The notes below the pieces were generated by a model. The model did not search any database. It was not told where the DNA came from and was given only the letters and a program-made list of their open reading frames with translations. The position numbers and the translations under genes were made by a program. Positions 22,037 through 35,597 of a stretch of DNA of 64,000 bases are shown here, one piece after another (the stretch's first letter is position 1; each line of letters begins with the position of its first letter). This stretch comes from Codonopsis lanceolata (Eukaryota; Streptophyta; Magnoliopsida; Asterales; Campanulaceae): positions 54,064,099-54,128,098 of the forward strand of contig CM028381.1 of assembly GCA_013146195.2 (NCBI GenBank), read 5' to 3'.

Positions 22037-25000
22037 TGTCACGACCTGACCCGGATTCCAGTATAAAATCCTGAGGTTGTGCCGCTGGAACTACACAAAA
22101 GAGGACAAACACTTGCTAAAATAAAGTGCATGTGAAACATTCGAGCTAACAAGCTCTAGACACGAACAAGAAGCCGTATTAGAATACGTATTTCAAATTT
22201 TCGAAGATGCGGAAGCGTTAAAGAACAAGCCCTCGAGCTTAAGAGCTCGAGACTGAAACAAATGAAACCAAGAGAGGTGTTGCCTCACGAGGTATGAAAA
22301 GCAACTTCGCGTGCATAACATTGCGAGCGCAGGACTAACCATCGGCACTCGGTAGGCATTCCATCAAAAATCAACTGATATAACAATGACCCACGGCTAA
22401 AGCATACCGGGGTAACAACAACAACAACTAGGATAACTAGAATAATGAAATCCCCGAAGCTACTACTGCCCGGGGTACAATTGACTTTACTATACTCTGG
22501 AGTACTCGTGCCTGACTACAAATATCAGCTATAGGAATAATACAAGAATACTAGAACAATCTACTCGACTACAAAGCTTATATAACTTTACAAAAGAAAT
22601 ATTGTCCTCAACAAAACAAAAGGACACAAATATAAATACTGAAATAAGCGGACTAGGTTCCGCAAGAAAAAGCTCAGGAGGAGATAACTGCACGGATATC
22701 ACGACCTCCACTCAACTATCGATCCATGTGGCTCTGCTACAGATGAGATCTACTCGGCCTCAACATAGTTAACGAGCAGGCTGCTTGGAAAGTAAAAATG
22801 CAGTGAGTCATAAAGACTCGATGCGCTACTACAAACAACAGATCATAAATGAAACATTTTTATAATAAAACATATCATCATGTTGTTACGACTAAAACCC
22901 ACGAAGACGTGTCGTATACTCGACACTTCTGAAGATAACCTCTTCTGAAGATAACCTCTCTGCTCATGTACTAAACCGTCCAAACGACTAGGGTGAAATT
23001 CCCTAATCATAAACAAACCAAATCAGTCAGAAAACATTTCACAAAGAATCAACATATATAAAGGAATGTATATCTATATATATACACTTTATGTCATTCG
23101 TGGAATTCTCAAGTATAAGTATATATATCTACATATATACATATCAAGTCTCTCATTAATTCACAATCAATACAAACATGGTCATTTAGATTTCATGTCT
23201 CAGGTAACACTTTGTTATCACATAAGTGCTCATAGTAAGCCACATAACGGTTTAAGAGAGAATACCGAACAATGTCATTGTGTTGCTCCTGCAATCACAA
23301 ATGTTAATCATATCGTGCCAATGATACCCGTGATCGGGTATCAAAGTACTGAGCTCTCTACTCAGGAAAATAGCACTAGCCAATGTGCTCTTTGGTTCTG
23401 ACAAGGGCTACTTCCCACTATAGCTAGCCGGTGGAGGGGGTGTGTGAACCTGAATGCAGTGCGGCGATACATTGCAACCATGAATCCCATAATTCGTGAA
23501 GACAATGCATCGTCCTACCATCAACATAAAAACTCAAGTAATGCCAGCTGGACTTATAGGCAATGCACAAGTAGATGTTTACTTGCAAATTCTCAAGTAA
23601 ATATAAAGATCTACTAAACTCATACGGTTATGCACATTGTTACAATAATCACAAAACCACAATAGAAGCTCATCGAGTCTCTAAAATCCCAAGTGTCAAG
23701 TTCTCCACTCTATTCAAGTCAAGGTCCAAAAGCCAGTAATCTAGTCAATGGATTCTAGGAGTCGTAGGGTCTCGTTCTACGTTTTCATTTAAGACATTTC
23801 TAGGTTCTCGTTCCATTTGGAACCCTAGTTCACAAGTCACTAAGTCAAGTACGAGTTGGTAGCCTAAGTTGATTTCAAGTTCGCAGTTCCACTTGTAAAT
23901 GGAATACAATTTAAATACAAGTTAGGAAATCAACACCAATAAAATCACCAAATAATCAAAGGCAATATATGCTTCATGAGTTATATTCTCAAACACATAC
24001 AAGATACAAATCTCAACAAATGTAGGAATTATGCATTTGGTCATAATCTAAATCAATCATAGAATTTCATATTCTAGTCTACAACCAAGCTAAGTTATTT
24101 ACTTAACCATTAACCATTACATTGATCAAGACCTTTGTTATCATAGTTAATCAACAATGTTATATTCACTACAATATTCCTAGAATGGTAAATCATTCTA
24201 TAGTCCCAACTCATTAAAGTTCATGTTAATTCATAAACTCATCCCTTCATATTCACATGAATAGGATCGTACATTAGATACAATCCACTATGCTCTAAGA
24301 GCATCTAAAGGGTCTCTACGTCGAAATTATGGATACGCTCTACAATATCCCTGAATGGTAATCCATTCTTCAAACCAAATCAATCCTTCTCTACTCGATG
24401 TTCATGTACCAAAAGATACACATTCTAACAATTGGAAATTACAACTCAGTAATAACTAATTCTGCGCAGCCATTTTGTAAAATTGACCAATAACTCATCA
24501 TAACTCTAAATTTCATGAATCTTACATATTCCGAAACTAGGCTCTTCAAACTATAACTTAGCCTTTTAAATCACTTCATTAGGATTTATATTCATCCAAA
24601 TATAGTCACTTCAATTTCATAATAACAACCTGATTTCCTGCTATTACACATTCTGCCCAGTCAACTTGTAAATTCAACCATTAATTCCTCACAACTTTAA
24701 ATTTCATGAATTTTATATATTAAAAAACTAGACTCTTTGAACTATAATTTAGAATTTTAAAGTACTCCATTTGGACTTGTATTCCTTATAATACGGTCAC
24801 CACAATCACATGGTAAAATCTGTTTCCCCTGTGACAGTGTCACTATCGCAGCCATGATTCGTGATTGATGAAAAATACTTCCTTAACTCGAAAATTAATG
24901 AAACTTTACAGAACATCTCTTAACATATATAGGTACATCATATAAATGTTTTATAGAATTCCCTTTAGTGGATTTGTCTCAGAATTATCCCAAAGGTAGC

Positions 25001-26725
25001 CCAAAACAGGGACTGTATTCAGTTTGAAACTTATGTTTCTAGCTTATGAAACTCCCCATAGTTCCCTATTCATCAAACCAACTTCTAAGCACAACAAAAC
25101 ATATAAAAGGCTACTAAAGTTACCATAAAATGATTCCAAGCATCATCTCAATAACATATAGAGCAAGTTCTACGCATCGATTTATCGTATATAGCATAGA
25201 AGTAAGTAAGAAAAATAGCATGGATAATTACTATACAAGAAAAGGGGGTTTAGTAACTTACTAAATCTCTAATTTACTCTGTTTAGTCAAATTTATAAAT
25301 TTAACAACTTAGGTAACAAACCCAAATTTTGGGGTTTAATAAATATTTGATTCCCTAAGCACTTTATCGATTGTCTTAGAGTCTAAGTACCCAAAACAAA
25401 CTCATATAATCCATATGGTACCCTCATGTTCATAAATCAATACTCCCAAGACTTCCAACACATAAGCTTGAAATCAACAGGTATAGCATGGTATTCATGA
25501 CTACAACAAACTAGAATACACTATATCTAGTTTACACAACAAAAAGGGGGTAGTAGCTTACTGATTTGATGAATTTCTGCCAAGAAAAAGGTAAAGAAAA
25601 TAGAAACTAATCGGAGACTATTGAGCTCCTCGTTGGCGGCTTCGATTCGACGGTCTCGGATTTGAAAACGGATCACGGGTACCCTTCGAACCAAGATCAC
25701 ACACACTAATCTCACTCTTTTCTCACACATACGAGCTCTCAAGAACACGGTTGAAGTGAGGGAGAAGATGGAAGTCTTTGACTTCCACAAAGACTTAGGT
25801 AAATATTTAATCCAATTAGAGTTAGTGGAAGACAAGTGTTTAAAGTAAATGCCCTAAAAGTCTCAAACCAAACAAAAATCTTCCCGAGGGTTCCTCCATC
25901 AAAATAATTCAGTCGCGTACGGAAATCGGTCTGTACTACCCAGTTGACTAACTTCAATTTGACTCCGTAAAGTGAAATACAATACCACATAAATATGTCT
26001 AACACGTAGGGACAATTATATTATTCCCTCAATCAATATTTTTTAAGCGTATACGAATTAACAGTAGGGTCAATTAAAATACTAAAACACTTTGGGGTCA
26101 CAATTGCTAATTATTTATTAGCTCATACACATCAAATAATAATTTCTTATTATTACATCGAAATTTCTATAAGGGTATAATTATCCTCTAAATAAATTAC
26201 AAACCTCCTAGGAGTTTATTACACTACTCCATATAATTTATTTCGCTCAAATTGATTTCATAGAGTAAGTTATAAAACAATTAGATCCTGGAAATATAAT
26301 AATAAAATTCCATAATTTTCTGGTACAAAGGAAGTCTTCAACACATACAATAACCCTGCAGAGTCGAAATTAAAAATCGGTAAAAATTCAGTAACGAATC
26401 GAGCTTGGAAGCTCAAAGCCTTCAAAACACTCGTATGGTGGAGCATGACTGAATTGGGGAAGAAGAGACAAGTTTCCAACTCATCTCACATTCTTACATC
26501 ATATAAGGGTAAGTGGGCGAGAAGCCAATGGGCCCAAAAGTGTCAAAGCCCAAATCTTTGCCCAGAACTCCAGTCAACTTCAAAATACATTCCTTGACAG
26601 ATCTACAAGACCAAAAATTACGAATAATATATACTTAGAAATCTCTCGGGAAGTCTAATTTCTAGCATCAAGCGGTCAATTCGAGTTACGTACACAAAGT
26701 TGTGGCCGAATTACTACGGACCTAT
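22037..26725 (-). mobile_element. LTR-derived gypsy sequence E, minus strand, up to the gap
   Basis: At 22037 the sequence starts TGTCACGACCTGACCC, the reverse complement of the LTR end common to this window (GGGTCGGGTCGTCACA). Further in are reverse-complement matches to LTR landmarks: the structured module at 23270-23525, GACTCGATG and AGTGAGTCATAA near 22800, and splice-like and 5' LTR portions near 25540-25830. No coding frame. The outer (5') LTR end is not evident before the N run, so the true length is unknown. No gene is supported in this interval. Confidence 0.7.
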
Positions 26726-26825
26726 NNNNNNNNNNNNNNNNNNNNNNNNNNNNNNNNNNNNNNNNNNNNNNNNNNNNNNNNNNNNNNNNNNNNNNNNNNN
26801 NNNNNNNNNNNNNNNNNNNNNNNNN
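26726..26825. other. Assembly gap (100 N)
   Basis: Exactly 100 N, a conventional placeholder for a gap of unknown size. The two sides belong to gypsy sequence on the minus strand but need not be adjacent in the genome. Confidence 0.99.
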
Positions 26826-28120
26826 AGCATGGCAATTGTAACACCATTATGATGGCAATCTACTAGAGCATGCAATACACTATCACCAATGAACACATCA
26901 CAAGCCTTATAGACCTCGGATGCGAGTTCAAGATCACTCAATGGTATAGACATCAAGCACGTAGGGTAGCGTCAAGGCAAGGCAGCGTAAATTCTCAATA
27001 AAATACGGTGCATCATATTTGCACCTTATAGAAATACACCATTTGTTGTTCCATACCTTTTTGGTAATTGGTTCGGTCAATTTCAAATCTAATTTATACC
27101 ATTCTAGTTCTCCGAGCGAAGACCTCTTGATAATCAAGTCGAGGGCCCTCTGAAGTGACTTCAAAAGCTTTCGTCGTAAAGGATGTGGGGTGTTCGTGAT
27201 CACATAAAAGCATCCTTTATATCGGTCTCTCAAGAATACAAATCATAAGCACATATAGGCATGGCAAACATCATACAACATAGTATATTAATTTACTATG
27301 TATGTAAACAAATTATGGAATATTCGCTACTATTAACTACCTATCCAATGGTAGATAAAACACATTATACAAGGCTAGTACCCTATCAGTATGATAGACT
27401 AATAAAGAGACAATACAACATTTCCACGGTCACTGAGGTAGCATATTCTTACTAACTAGTATACGACGAATCCTTATAAGTCAAACCGTATGCGAGATTA
27501 GGCAACCAATCAAACAAGCGCGTGATCACCCTCTTGGCCAATCTCGAAGTTCCAACATATCATGAGGAAATTTCACTGATCAGGTAGTCCCCCAAATACC
27601 TAAACTTACAACCATCGGAAGAGTTCTCAAATTCCAACCACAAGTAACTGAAGCGAGTGGTTAATTACTACCCCTAACTATCTACACTTGTAGTAATCTA
27701 TGGAATACTAATAGGCCTGCAGGAGGTTTAACCACTCCGCTCTCGAAAACGTATTATAAACGAACTTTTCGCCATAATGATTAACATGGCGATCACCCTT
27801 GGGACGACAATCTAGCTTCTCCAGATTCTAAAAATGGAGACAAGGAACAAACGGCTCTTGAAAGCGCCACACCCACTCTTGGTATAACTGCAACTCATAA
27901 GCAATATAGGAGAAATATAATACTCCTAGACACAGAGCACTCACGGCAATCTAGACCAAAAGCGAACTTAGTACTCCAAGTCGTATTCATTCATGAAGAA
28001 TGCGCTTGATAAGTCCGCGAAGCGAGAACACTCAGCGCCAAGATTCACACAAAGAACAACCGCTTAGGCCATGGAACCTATCGTGATAGGCTAACTAACT
28101 ATAAAGCTCGATACCAAGCG
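26826..28120 (-). mobile_element. Gypsy element D: internal 5' region with protease relic
   Basis: Reading the minus strand from 28120: a degenerate primer-binding site at about 28104-28118 (CTTGGTATCGAGCT), a leader resembling that of element A, then 27250-28090 with no readable gag. Last comes a protease relic next to the gap (LTLPYVLDVYTIE, then SIPLSDLELASEVYKACDVF and IGDSVLHA). The latter matches the part of gypsy protease that in element B reads CDVLVGDHTLHADLVVL. The missing Gag frame suggests extensive decay or rearrangement. Confidence 0.65.
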
Positions 28121-31100
28121 TGACGACCCGACCAGGACCCGAGGTGGAATCACAAGTCAAGTCGTCCAAATAGGACAACAATACATGCAGACTCAATTAT
28201 AGAAAACGGCGTGGCGCAACATTTCGGATGAAGCGCGACTCGGCACCAAAAGCCGGAAATTTTTAAAACTTTTTAAACGATATAACAATTAATACAATTA
28301 TACCAATTCATCGGCGACTTTACTACGGGAACCCAACACTACAGTTCATGCAAATATACCTCGGCGGCTATACAACATGTGGGAGAACAACATATTAAAT
28401 AAGAGCTAAAGTAATGCCCAGCGGAAGTTTTAAAACATGTGAACCTTACTACATCTATACAAGGCTCGGCGTACATGCTTGTTGGCCTCAAAATAAGATA
28501 TAGACATAAAACAAATAAACCAAGTTCCCAAGCAAAGTCTAAATGACTTGCTAAACCCAACGTCCTTACAAAGAGAACAAAATAAGGACATCTAATAACC
28601 ACAACCTCAAATCGCGTGCGATCACGGACAAGCGAGAATCGCTACACCTCAGCGAGTGCACGAGCGGCTCGGATCTAAGCGATAAAAGGGAGGGGTAAGT
28701 CATAAAGACTTTGTGAGATAACAATTATGCATGTCATGGCATCATGCGGCATACATATCAAGATATCATTTTTAATATCAAGTCAATCAAGCGTTCATTT
28801 AATAAACACTTAAATCACATATCCATGGTAGCACGTTGTTTCACATAAGTGCTATAAAGGTAAACCACATATAAGGAGGATAGGATATGAAAGCGAGTGC
28901 CGCTACGTAGCTCTTGCAATACACAGCGTTAACATTCGTGCCTAATGATACCGTGATGAGTGTATCAAAGTATCGAGTTCTCTACTCGAGTATCGGGAAG
29001 CTCTACTGCTCGGGTACCAAGCTCTCTCCTTGGTACTTAGACCTTCCAATGTGCTCTCTTGGTTACAGGCAAGGTGCTACTTCCCAACGTGGCCAGGTGG
29101 GCGTGTGTGATAAAAGCCGGTATAACAATCCATCACTATCACGAGTCCCATAACTTCGTGGCGGCGTGCATTGTCACACCAACGACTCAATCAAATATGC
29201 CATTGGACTCATGCAATGCCAAGTAGATGTTTACTTGGTCATGAAATCTCAAATAAGGAATAAGTTCAGCAAGAGCGAACTTATTCAACAAGTAATGTTT
29301 ACTCATTTAAGGAATCACACAAGAATTCGACAAGAGCGAATTCAACATGTCAAATAGATTCATTATTCTACAACATGCTCTCAATCATGCATTTATTTCA
29401 CACGATCACACAAACCACATAAGAACTCAATCGAGTCTTAAATCCAGCACACATAATTCATCAAGCACTAAATTCATCATGCATAAGCATCAATCCATCT
29501 CAAAGTATCGTAAGCTAATTCATTAGTCTAACGAACTACATTCGTCGTAGGGATTGATTGTGGAGTCGTTATTGTTCATAACTCCTAATTTCAACTCCGG
29601 TGAGTTTTACTACAATTTCAACCAAGAAGAGTATTGATACTATATGTATCACATTGCCCTTCTTCTAAGTTCTCCGTTCATTTAGAACTTCGATAACTAA
29701 GCCATTCATGTTCTCGAACTAGCCTTAAACACAATCTCGAGTTTCAAACCCTAGTTTCGGTGATTTTGTTAAACCTTGAATTGAACCGAATTCTTTCACA
29801 AGAGTTATTCCCAAGCTTAATACAAACAACATTCATGCTTTAATAAATGTCAAAATCATAACTTCATAGAGATTTCATAAAATCATACTCACATTTTATA
29901 TGTTGAATTGGAAGGTTGTGTCTTCACAAAGGTGTTCACAATCAACATTAAAACAACTATAATGAAGGGGTCATGCTATTTTATTTAACATGAAAATCTC
30001 AGGGAATTGTCACTCACCTTAGTCCTATGATTAATGGAGGAAAGGTTGATTAAAGAAGGATTGTTGTAGAGAAGATCAAGAGCTTCGATTTGGCGGTCTC
30101 GGTTCGACAATCGGACCACGGATCTCAGGAAATGGTCCTCTCAACCTAGGGTGACCTCCATGGACGAATTTGAGCTCAAGACTCTGAATTCTCTGGTTTT
30201 GATGATCAACAATGGCTGAAAGGTCTGAACTTTGGTTTATATACTTGCCTAGAAGGTCTACCCTAATCCAAGTGATGGGGGTGTTATATGGCTTCTCATT
30301 GGTCAAGGCATGTGAGCCATTGATAAGCAAATGATCAAGGGTCAAAAGAGGTCTAGAACAAGTCAACAAAGAGTGGCTTTGAGTGACCAAGGTCGGCCAA
30401 GGGGCCAAGGGTTCAAGGGTCATTAGCCAAAATCCACTCAAAAATCTCACAAATGCTGAAAACTGTCAATTTCCAGATTATTGTTACTGGACAGTCAATC
30501 TTGTAAAATCGACCATAAATAGCTCACACTCCAAATGAGGTGATTATTGATTTTATGAAACTAGACTCTTTAAACTATAGTTTAGCCTTTTAAATTACTC
30601 AATTTGGACTTATATTCATCAAAATATGGCTACTACAAGATCAAGTACAGAAGCTGATTTCCTGAAAACAGAATTCTGGCACAGCCGTAAGTCAAGACCT
30701 AAATGAGGTACTTATACACCTTGGAAAAATACCATATTTTACAGAGGAGTATCTAACATATGTAGGTAAAACATACTAAATTTTTAGAAAATTCTCTTTA
30801 GTAGATTGGTACCAGAATTTTCGAGTTCGCCCAAAAACAGGACTGAATCTGTGAAGTAATAAGTTGGTCATCTTATTTCCAAATGCAACCAAGTCTATGA
30901 ACATGTATAAGGCTTGTTTAAACATGGTTATGGCTTGTATTCAAGGCCTAGAACTCAACCGAACTTCTCTCGGGACGAAATGAAGGCAATACAAGCAATG
31001 ATGTTAAACCACAAAACACAAGCGAAGCAAGACTTCTAAACTCCCAACCAAGCATGAAACAACTAAGATGAACATTGTAAATCTTGTATGCAAGGTATTT

Positions 31101-31320
31101 AAGACTCTCATGAGACTTATTAAGGTGCTAACACGTTAATATGAGAACACCCAAACAACAACAACAAGGCATGCAGCGCATGGAAGACCAATACTCTATT
31201 ATGATCTTAACCAATTCAATGCCAACATGATATGAATGAAATGAAGTCTCAAATATGTAAAGACATATTATAAACATGTTATAATGATGACAAACATGAA
31301 ATGGGGTTTGGGTTCTCACA
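28121..31320 (-). repeat. 5' LTR of element D, minus strand, about 3.2 kb
   Basis: On the minus strand it starts TGTGAGAACCCAAACCCC at 31320 and ends in GGTCGGGTCGTCA at 28121, directly followed by the degenerate primer-binding site of element D, so it is that element's 5' LTR. The structured LTR module is at 28900-29175. The ends TG...CA are preserved at the 31320 side. Confidence 0.8.
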
Positions 31321-33000
31321 TTGAGGCATTAGAGCAAACCTATTATCTCATATGCCTTTTAGCGAAATGAAATTGAATGAGTTCCCTCTTAAAATTTGTA
31401 ACCCAGCGTGTGCGTGTTTTATGAAAGCACTTTTGAGGTTTTTATGACTCTTCTATTTAGTTTGGTACCCTCGAGAGATTAGGTTTGAGAAGTCGAATTA
31501 TTTATGACAATTGGGACTATGGTTGAGTCCGGTGTGCTTTTAAGTGAAACCAAATGCTAAGCCTTGTTTGTGGTTGATCTTAGACTAAATAATAGTCTTT
31601 GATTTAATCTTGAGTAGAGGACTATAGTAGACCTCACGTTGTGATTTATTGAGCTATAAGTTGTTCTTGAATTGGTGATGACTTGAGGATTATGAATACC
31701 TCAATATGTGGTTTTGAACTAAACTTACAAGTTAGTTGAACATGTTAAGTGTGTACAATTATGTGCATTGTTTATTGGGTTTTGTGAGAGCATTATGACC
31801 TACTTGAATTGATAAGTTCTTTTGTGATGGACTTGGTCCTTATTGGTTTATCAAGTAAATATCTACTTGAGCATCTTGAATTGAGTCCACCGCGTCTTGG
31901 TCGTTTTTGTCGGCAATGGGACGATTCATAGCCTTTGGAAACATTCGCTATGAATCGCCGCATTGGTACCCTTTCTCCTCACTATATGGCCGATAGTGGG
32001 ATGTGGTCTCGCATTAGCGCCCCTAGCCGATATTGAGCTCCCATTTCTCATCCGGGGTTGGATGAATGTAACGAGGTACTCATTAAGAAAACTAATGAGT
32101 TATGATCATTTGAGGATTGAAACCCGGTTTATGATCATTTGAGTTGTGGGCTAGGCCCTCTTGGTTTTACGTGCTTATGTATAAGCACTTATATGAAAGA
32201 TAACGTGCTATGTGGTTTATGAAGTTTATGTTACATGATGACTTAATACAAGTTTATTATTGGTATGCTATTAAGATACCATGATTTTTATACATGCTTG
32301 TGCATTATGCCATGCCACGTCATGCTATGCCATACGTTTGCATTTAGTAACTTCTTGGGTCTTATGACTCATTTCGTGTGTTTGTTTTCCTTAGTTTTTG
32401 CGATGAGCTCGTTAGTGCTTGCGGCTACGGGTGCTTGGTTGGTTAGTGGTCTTCGAGGAAATAGCTTGGAGCTAATATTATTATTATTATTATTGTATTT
32501 ATTATCTTGTGAGACACGGATGTAAAGTTATGTAAACTTTACTTGGGTAGTCATGTTAGTATTCTTATGTCGTTTATTTTGGGAGCCGACTTGTTGGGTC
32601 AAGCTGTTGTATTTAATTAGAGGTTATTTTGTCTTTCAGGCAAGGTTTTAGCTCGCAAGTTCTAGTATTATGTTATTGTTATTTTCTCCGACAACTTTAG
32701 TCGAGACATTGGTTTAGTTGTTAGTATTTAATATCTTATTCGTTTTTGTTGATTTGTCCCTCCGGCATGTTGTAGCCGTTGAGTGGTTGTTTATCGGTTG
32801 GTATTCGTTGATTCGCCGGCCTTAGGTTGCCGATGGTTTGTTGTACGTGCGTAATGTTGCGTCGCGAGTAAATTTGATTTATTAGAGAGATAGTCTCTCG
32901 GCCTTGTATTCCTTAGTTTATAATTATAAGCTTGGGTTCCACTTATGATTTGCTTAAGATTTTAGTTTTTGGTTATTCGGTTTTGCCGTTATGGCTTTAG
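31321..33000 (+). mobile_element. LTR fragment, plus strand, truncated at the snRNA array
   Basis: From about 31440 the sequence follows the 3' half of an element-A-like LTR: the structured module at 31915-32010, the TTACGTGCTTATGTATAAGC stretch near 32166, GTGAGACACGGATGTAAAG, and CGGTTTTGCCGTTATGGCTT at the end. It breaks off at 33000, before the LTR terminus, where spacer sequence of the U2-U5 array starts about 30 bp later. No coding frame. Confidence 0.75.
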
Positions 33001-33258
33001 AGCTTTGTCCATTTCATTGGGATTCTTCTTTTTTCATACCTCGCGTTCGTATGAACCATGCAATTTTATTATACTAGTCCGGTTGGCTTAAGTAGCAAGT
33101 CTTTTTTTTTCTAGAAAATGGTGTTATGTCTTGTCTTAGAACAATTTGTGCACGATCTTGTCAGGAAAATTGGGAAACAAACTAAAATAAAAACTTTCGA
33201 CTTGTTTCATTTCATAGAATAAGTCAAATAAATCGGTCAAAATTTGAAACTAATGTGT

Positions 33259-33385
33259 AAGAGGCCTAACCCAAGCGAAAGGTCTTCCAAAAATAGGTGT
33301 ATGCCGGTTAATTGCGGCGAGCACACGGTATTCTTTAGTAAAAGGCGAAAGAATAGTTCGCTTTGTACTCACAGCGTGGCTGCGT
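33259..33385 (-). ncRNA. U5: U5 snRNA, copy 1
   Basis: U5 is the core RNA of the U5 and tri-snRNP; its loop I holds exon ends during splicing. The invariant loop I GCCUUUUAC closed by a UUCUUU/AAAGAA stem is present (DNA at 33328-33354). An Sm-type site reads AUUUUUGG, closer to consensus than in copies 2-6. The 3' terminal hairpin is damaged: the CCCAGUUGGG stem of the other copies reads UCGCUUGGG with one arm lost. The 5' end is set from the TATA distance and the 3' end from the terminal hairpin; both are accurate to a few bases. This is the outermost copy. Confidence 0.85.
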
Positions 33386-33411
33386 GTTTTAACAAGAGTA
33401 TTGAGCGGTCA

Positions 33412-33465
33412 TTTTATAGGTGCTTATCCTCTTAGTGATACCACACTACGTATAAAATGTGGGAT
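33412..33465 (-). promoter_or_regulatory. Promoter of U5 copy 1 (USE + TATA)
   Basis: On the minus strand, ATCCCACATTT (33455-33465) matches the plant snRNA upstream element RTCCCACATCG at 9 of 11 positions, and TATAAAA lies at 33412-33418, 27 bp before the start. The box pair and spacing indicate RNA polymerase II. Confidence 0.85.
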
Positions 33466-33894
33466 AGAGCTGCTCACTAATACTATGTACTAACATTCCC
33501 CCTCCCCCCAAACAAGTCCCAAACAATACTATGTTAATATGCTTCATTTTAACACAGAATTGAGTGATGAGAATTCGGAATCCGCTTTTATCAACTTGTT
33601 TTTCAATCAAAATAATACTTTGCATATTGCATTCGCTTTTCTCCTTTGCGAGAGGGAACTAGAAATGTGAAAAATCATCAAGTTTTACGAGAGAAATGAA
33701 ATTAGTTTCACAAATCAATTTTACGACAAAAATAATATATATTTATTTTACGCTATACCTTGAAACTCCTTTCCATTTATTTTATGAGAATAATGACATT
33801 CAATTTTGCATATCATCAATTTTACGAGAAAAATGAAGCTATCAAAAGACATTAGTAACCAAGTACCAAAAAAGTTTAATTGTGAGTTGTGGTG

Positions 33895-34088
33895 GGGGTG
33901 AGCCAGGCCCTCGCATTGTACTGTAAGGCATGGGCGACTCATGAAGACTCCAATAGCAAGCTATTGTGATGGGCCTTCTCCCTCAAAAAATAAGATTAAT
34001 ATCGTGTGAGCTAATAGCCCACATATCGATATTAAGCGATAAGAACAGATACTACACTTGATCTTAGCCAAAAGGCCGAGAAAGGTAT
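33895..34088 (-). ncRNA. U2: U2 snRNA, copy 1 (stem IIa variant)
   Basis: U2 pairs with the intron branch site. The RNA starts AUACCUUUCUCGGCC, contains the branch-site-pairing GUAGUA and the Sm site AUUUUUUG. It is 194 nt by alignment against 196 for copies 3-6. In stem IIa the usual UAUCAG...CUGAUA arms read UAUCG...CGAUA: both arms changed and pairing is kept but shortened. It shares CUUCAUGAGUC with copy 6, where inner copies have CUUCACGAGUC. Stem IIa is strongly conserved in eukaryotes, so the copy may be impaired. Confidence 0.93.
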
Positions 34089-34113
34089 GCTTATTTCAAA
34101 TTTGGGCCTTGTG

Positions 34114-34163
34114 TTTTATACAAACTTCTCTTTCATATTTTCCTCTTGAAGCCAATGTGGTAT
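34114..34163 (-). promoter_or_regulatory. Promoter of U2 copy 1 (USE + TATA)
   Basis: Minus-strand ATACCACATTG (34153-34163) matches RTCCCACATCG at 9 of 11 positions. TATAAAA is at 34114-34120, 26 bp before the start. 32 bp separate the boxes, the polymerase II spacing. Confidence 0.85.
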
Positions 34164-34956
34164 GGAAACTAAAAACTTGTGTACTTCTATTGTTCTATTC
34201 TATCGTCCTCCATTCTCTTTACCACCTTTAACAAACCTATCTTTAAAAATCCGAGGAAAATAATGAACCATTGTTTAATTATAGTTAATGAATAACCAAT
34301 ATTGTATATCCATGCCATTCAACTATTGTTTTTGAAAAATAACTATTTTGTATGTCTTTCAAACAACATCCATTTATCAACGAAACTCAAAGGTGCTTCT
34401 ATCTTCTTTATAAGGTGCACATTAAACTTGTGAAAGTTTCTTGGGTAAACGTTCGAGGCTAGTTCTCCTCTTGCCGCTTTGAACACAATTATTACCGTGA
34501 AAAACAACTTTATTATTTCAAGTATAGAAGCGTTCACGTGCACGTCGACTTGGATGTGAGATTCATTTTTCATACCTCGCGTTCGTATGAACCATGCAAT
34601 TTTATTACTACTGTAGTCCGGTTGGCCTAAGTAGCAAGTCTAGGAAATGCCTTTTTTTCCGGAAAATGGTGTTATGTCATAATATTTAAAGAATCAACAC
34701 TCGCCCACTAGCTACTGAGGAGCAATTTGTGTTGAAAACTTGTCCGGAAAACTTCGGTACTGCCACTTAAAGTTACTACCTGGCTTTGGGATTAGTCTTT
34801 GGCTTTTTGTCTTTAGGAAACCCTTGGGAAACAAACTAAAATAAAAAACTTTCGACTTGTTTCATTTCTCTTCGATTTAATTTAAAACTTATAGTTATGG
34901 AAAATTTAGCTATAGAATAAATCAAATAAATCGGTCAAAATTTGAAACTAATGTGT

Positions 34957-35085
34957 AAGAGGCCTAACCCAACTGGGAAAGGTCTTCCAAATATAGGTGT
35001 ATGCCAGTTAAATGCGGCGAGCACACGGTATTCTTTAGTAAAAGGCGAAAGAATAGTTCGCTTTGTACTCACCGCGTGGCTGCGT
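34957..35085 (-). ncRNA. U5: U5 snRNA, copy 2
   Basis: 129 nt, with loop I GCCUUUUAC and its stem intact, and a complete 3' hairpin (ACCU-UUCCCAGUUGGGUU-AGG). The Sm-type site is AUAUUUGG. A sequence like the plant snRNA 3' box (CA-N4-AGTTTCAA) follows the hairpin. Matches copies 3-6 throughout the RNA. Confidence 0.9.
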
Positions 35086-35111
35086 GTTTTAACAAGAAAA
35101 TTGAGCGGTCA

Positions 35112-35165
35112 TTTTATAGGTGCTTAGCCTCTTAGGGATACCACACTACGAATATAATGTGGGAT
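35112..35165 (-). promoter_or_regulatory. Promoter of U5 copy 2 (USE + TATA)
   Basis: ATCCCACATTA at 35155-35165 and TATAAAA at 35112-35118 on the minus strand, 27 bp before the start. Confidence 0.85.
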
Positions 35166-35597
35166 AGAGCTGCTCACTAATACTATGTACTAACACTCCC
35201 CCTCTCCCCAAACAAGTCCCAAACAATTCTATGTTAATATGCTTCATTTTAACACACTGAATTGAGTGATGAGAATTCGAATCCCCTTATATCAACTTGT
35301 TTTTCAATCAAAATAATACTTTGCATATTGCATTCGCTTTTCTCCTTTTGCGAGAGGAACTAGAAATGTGAAAAATCATCAAGTTTTACGAGAGAAATGA
35401 AATTAGTTTCACAAATCAATTTTACGACAAAAATAATATATATTTATTTTACGCTATACCTTATGAAACTCCTTTCCGTTTATTTTATGAGAATAATGAC
35501 ATTCAATTTTTCATATCATCAATTTTATGAGAAAAATGAAGCTATCAAAAGACATTAGTAACCAAGTACCAAAAAAGTTTAATTGTGAGTTGTGGTG

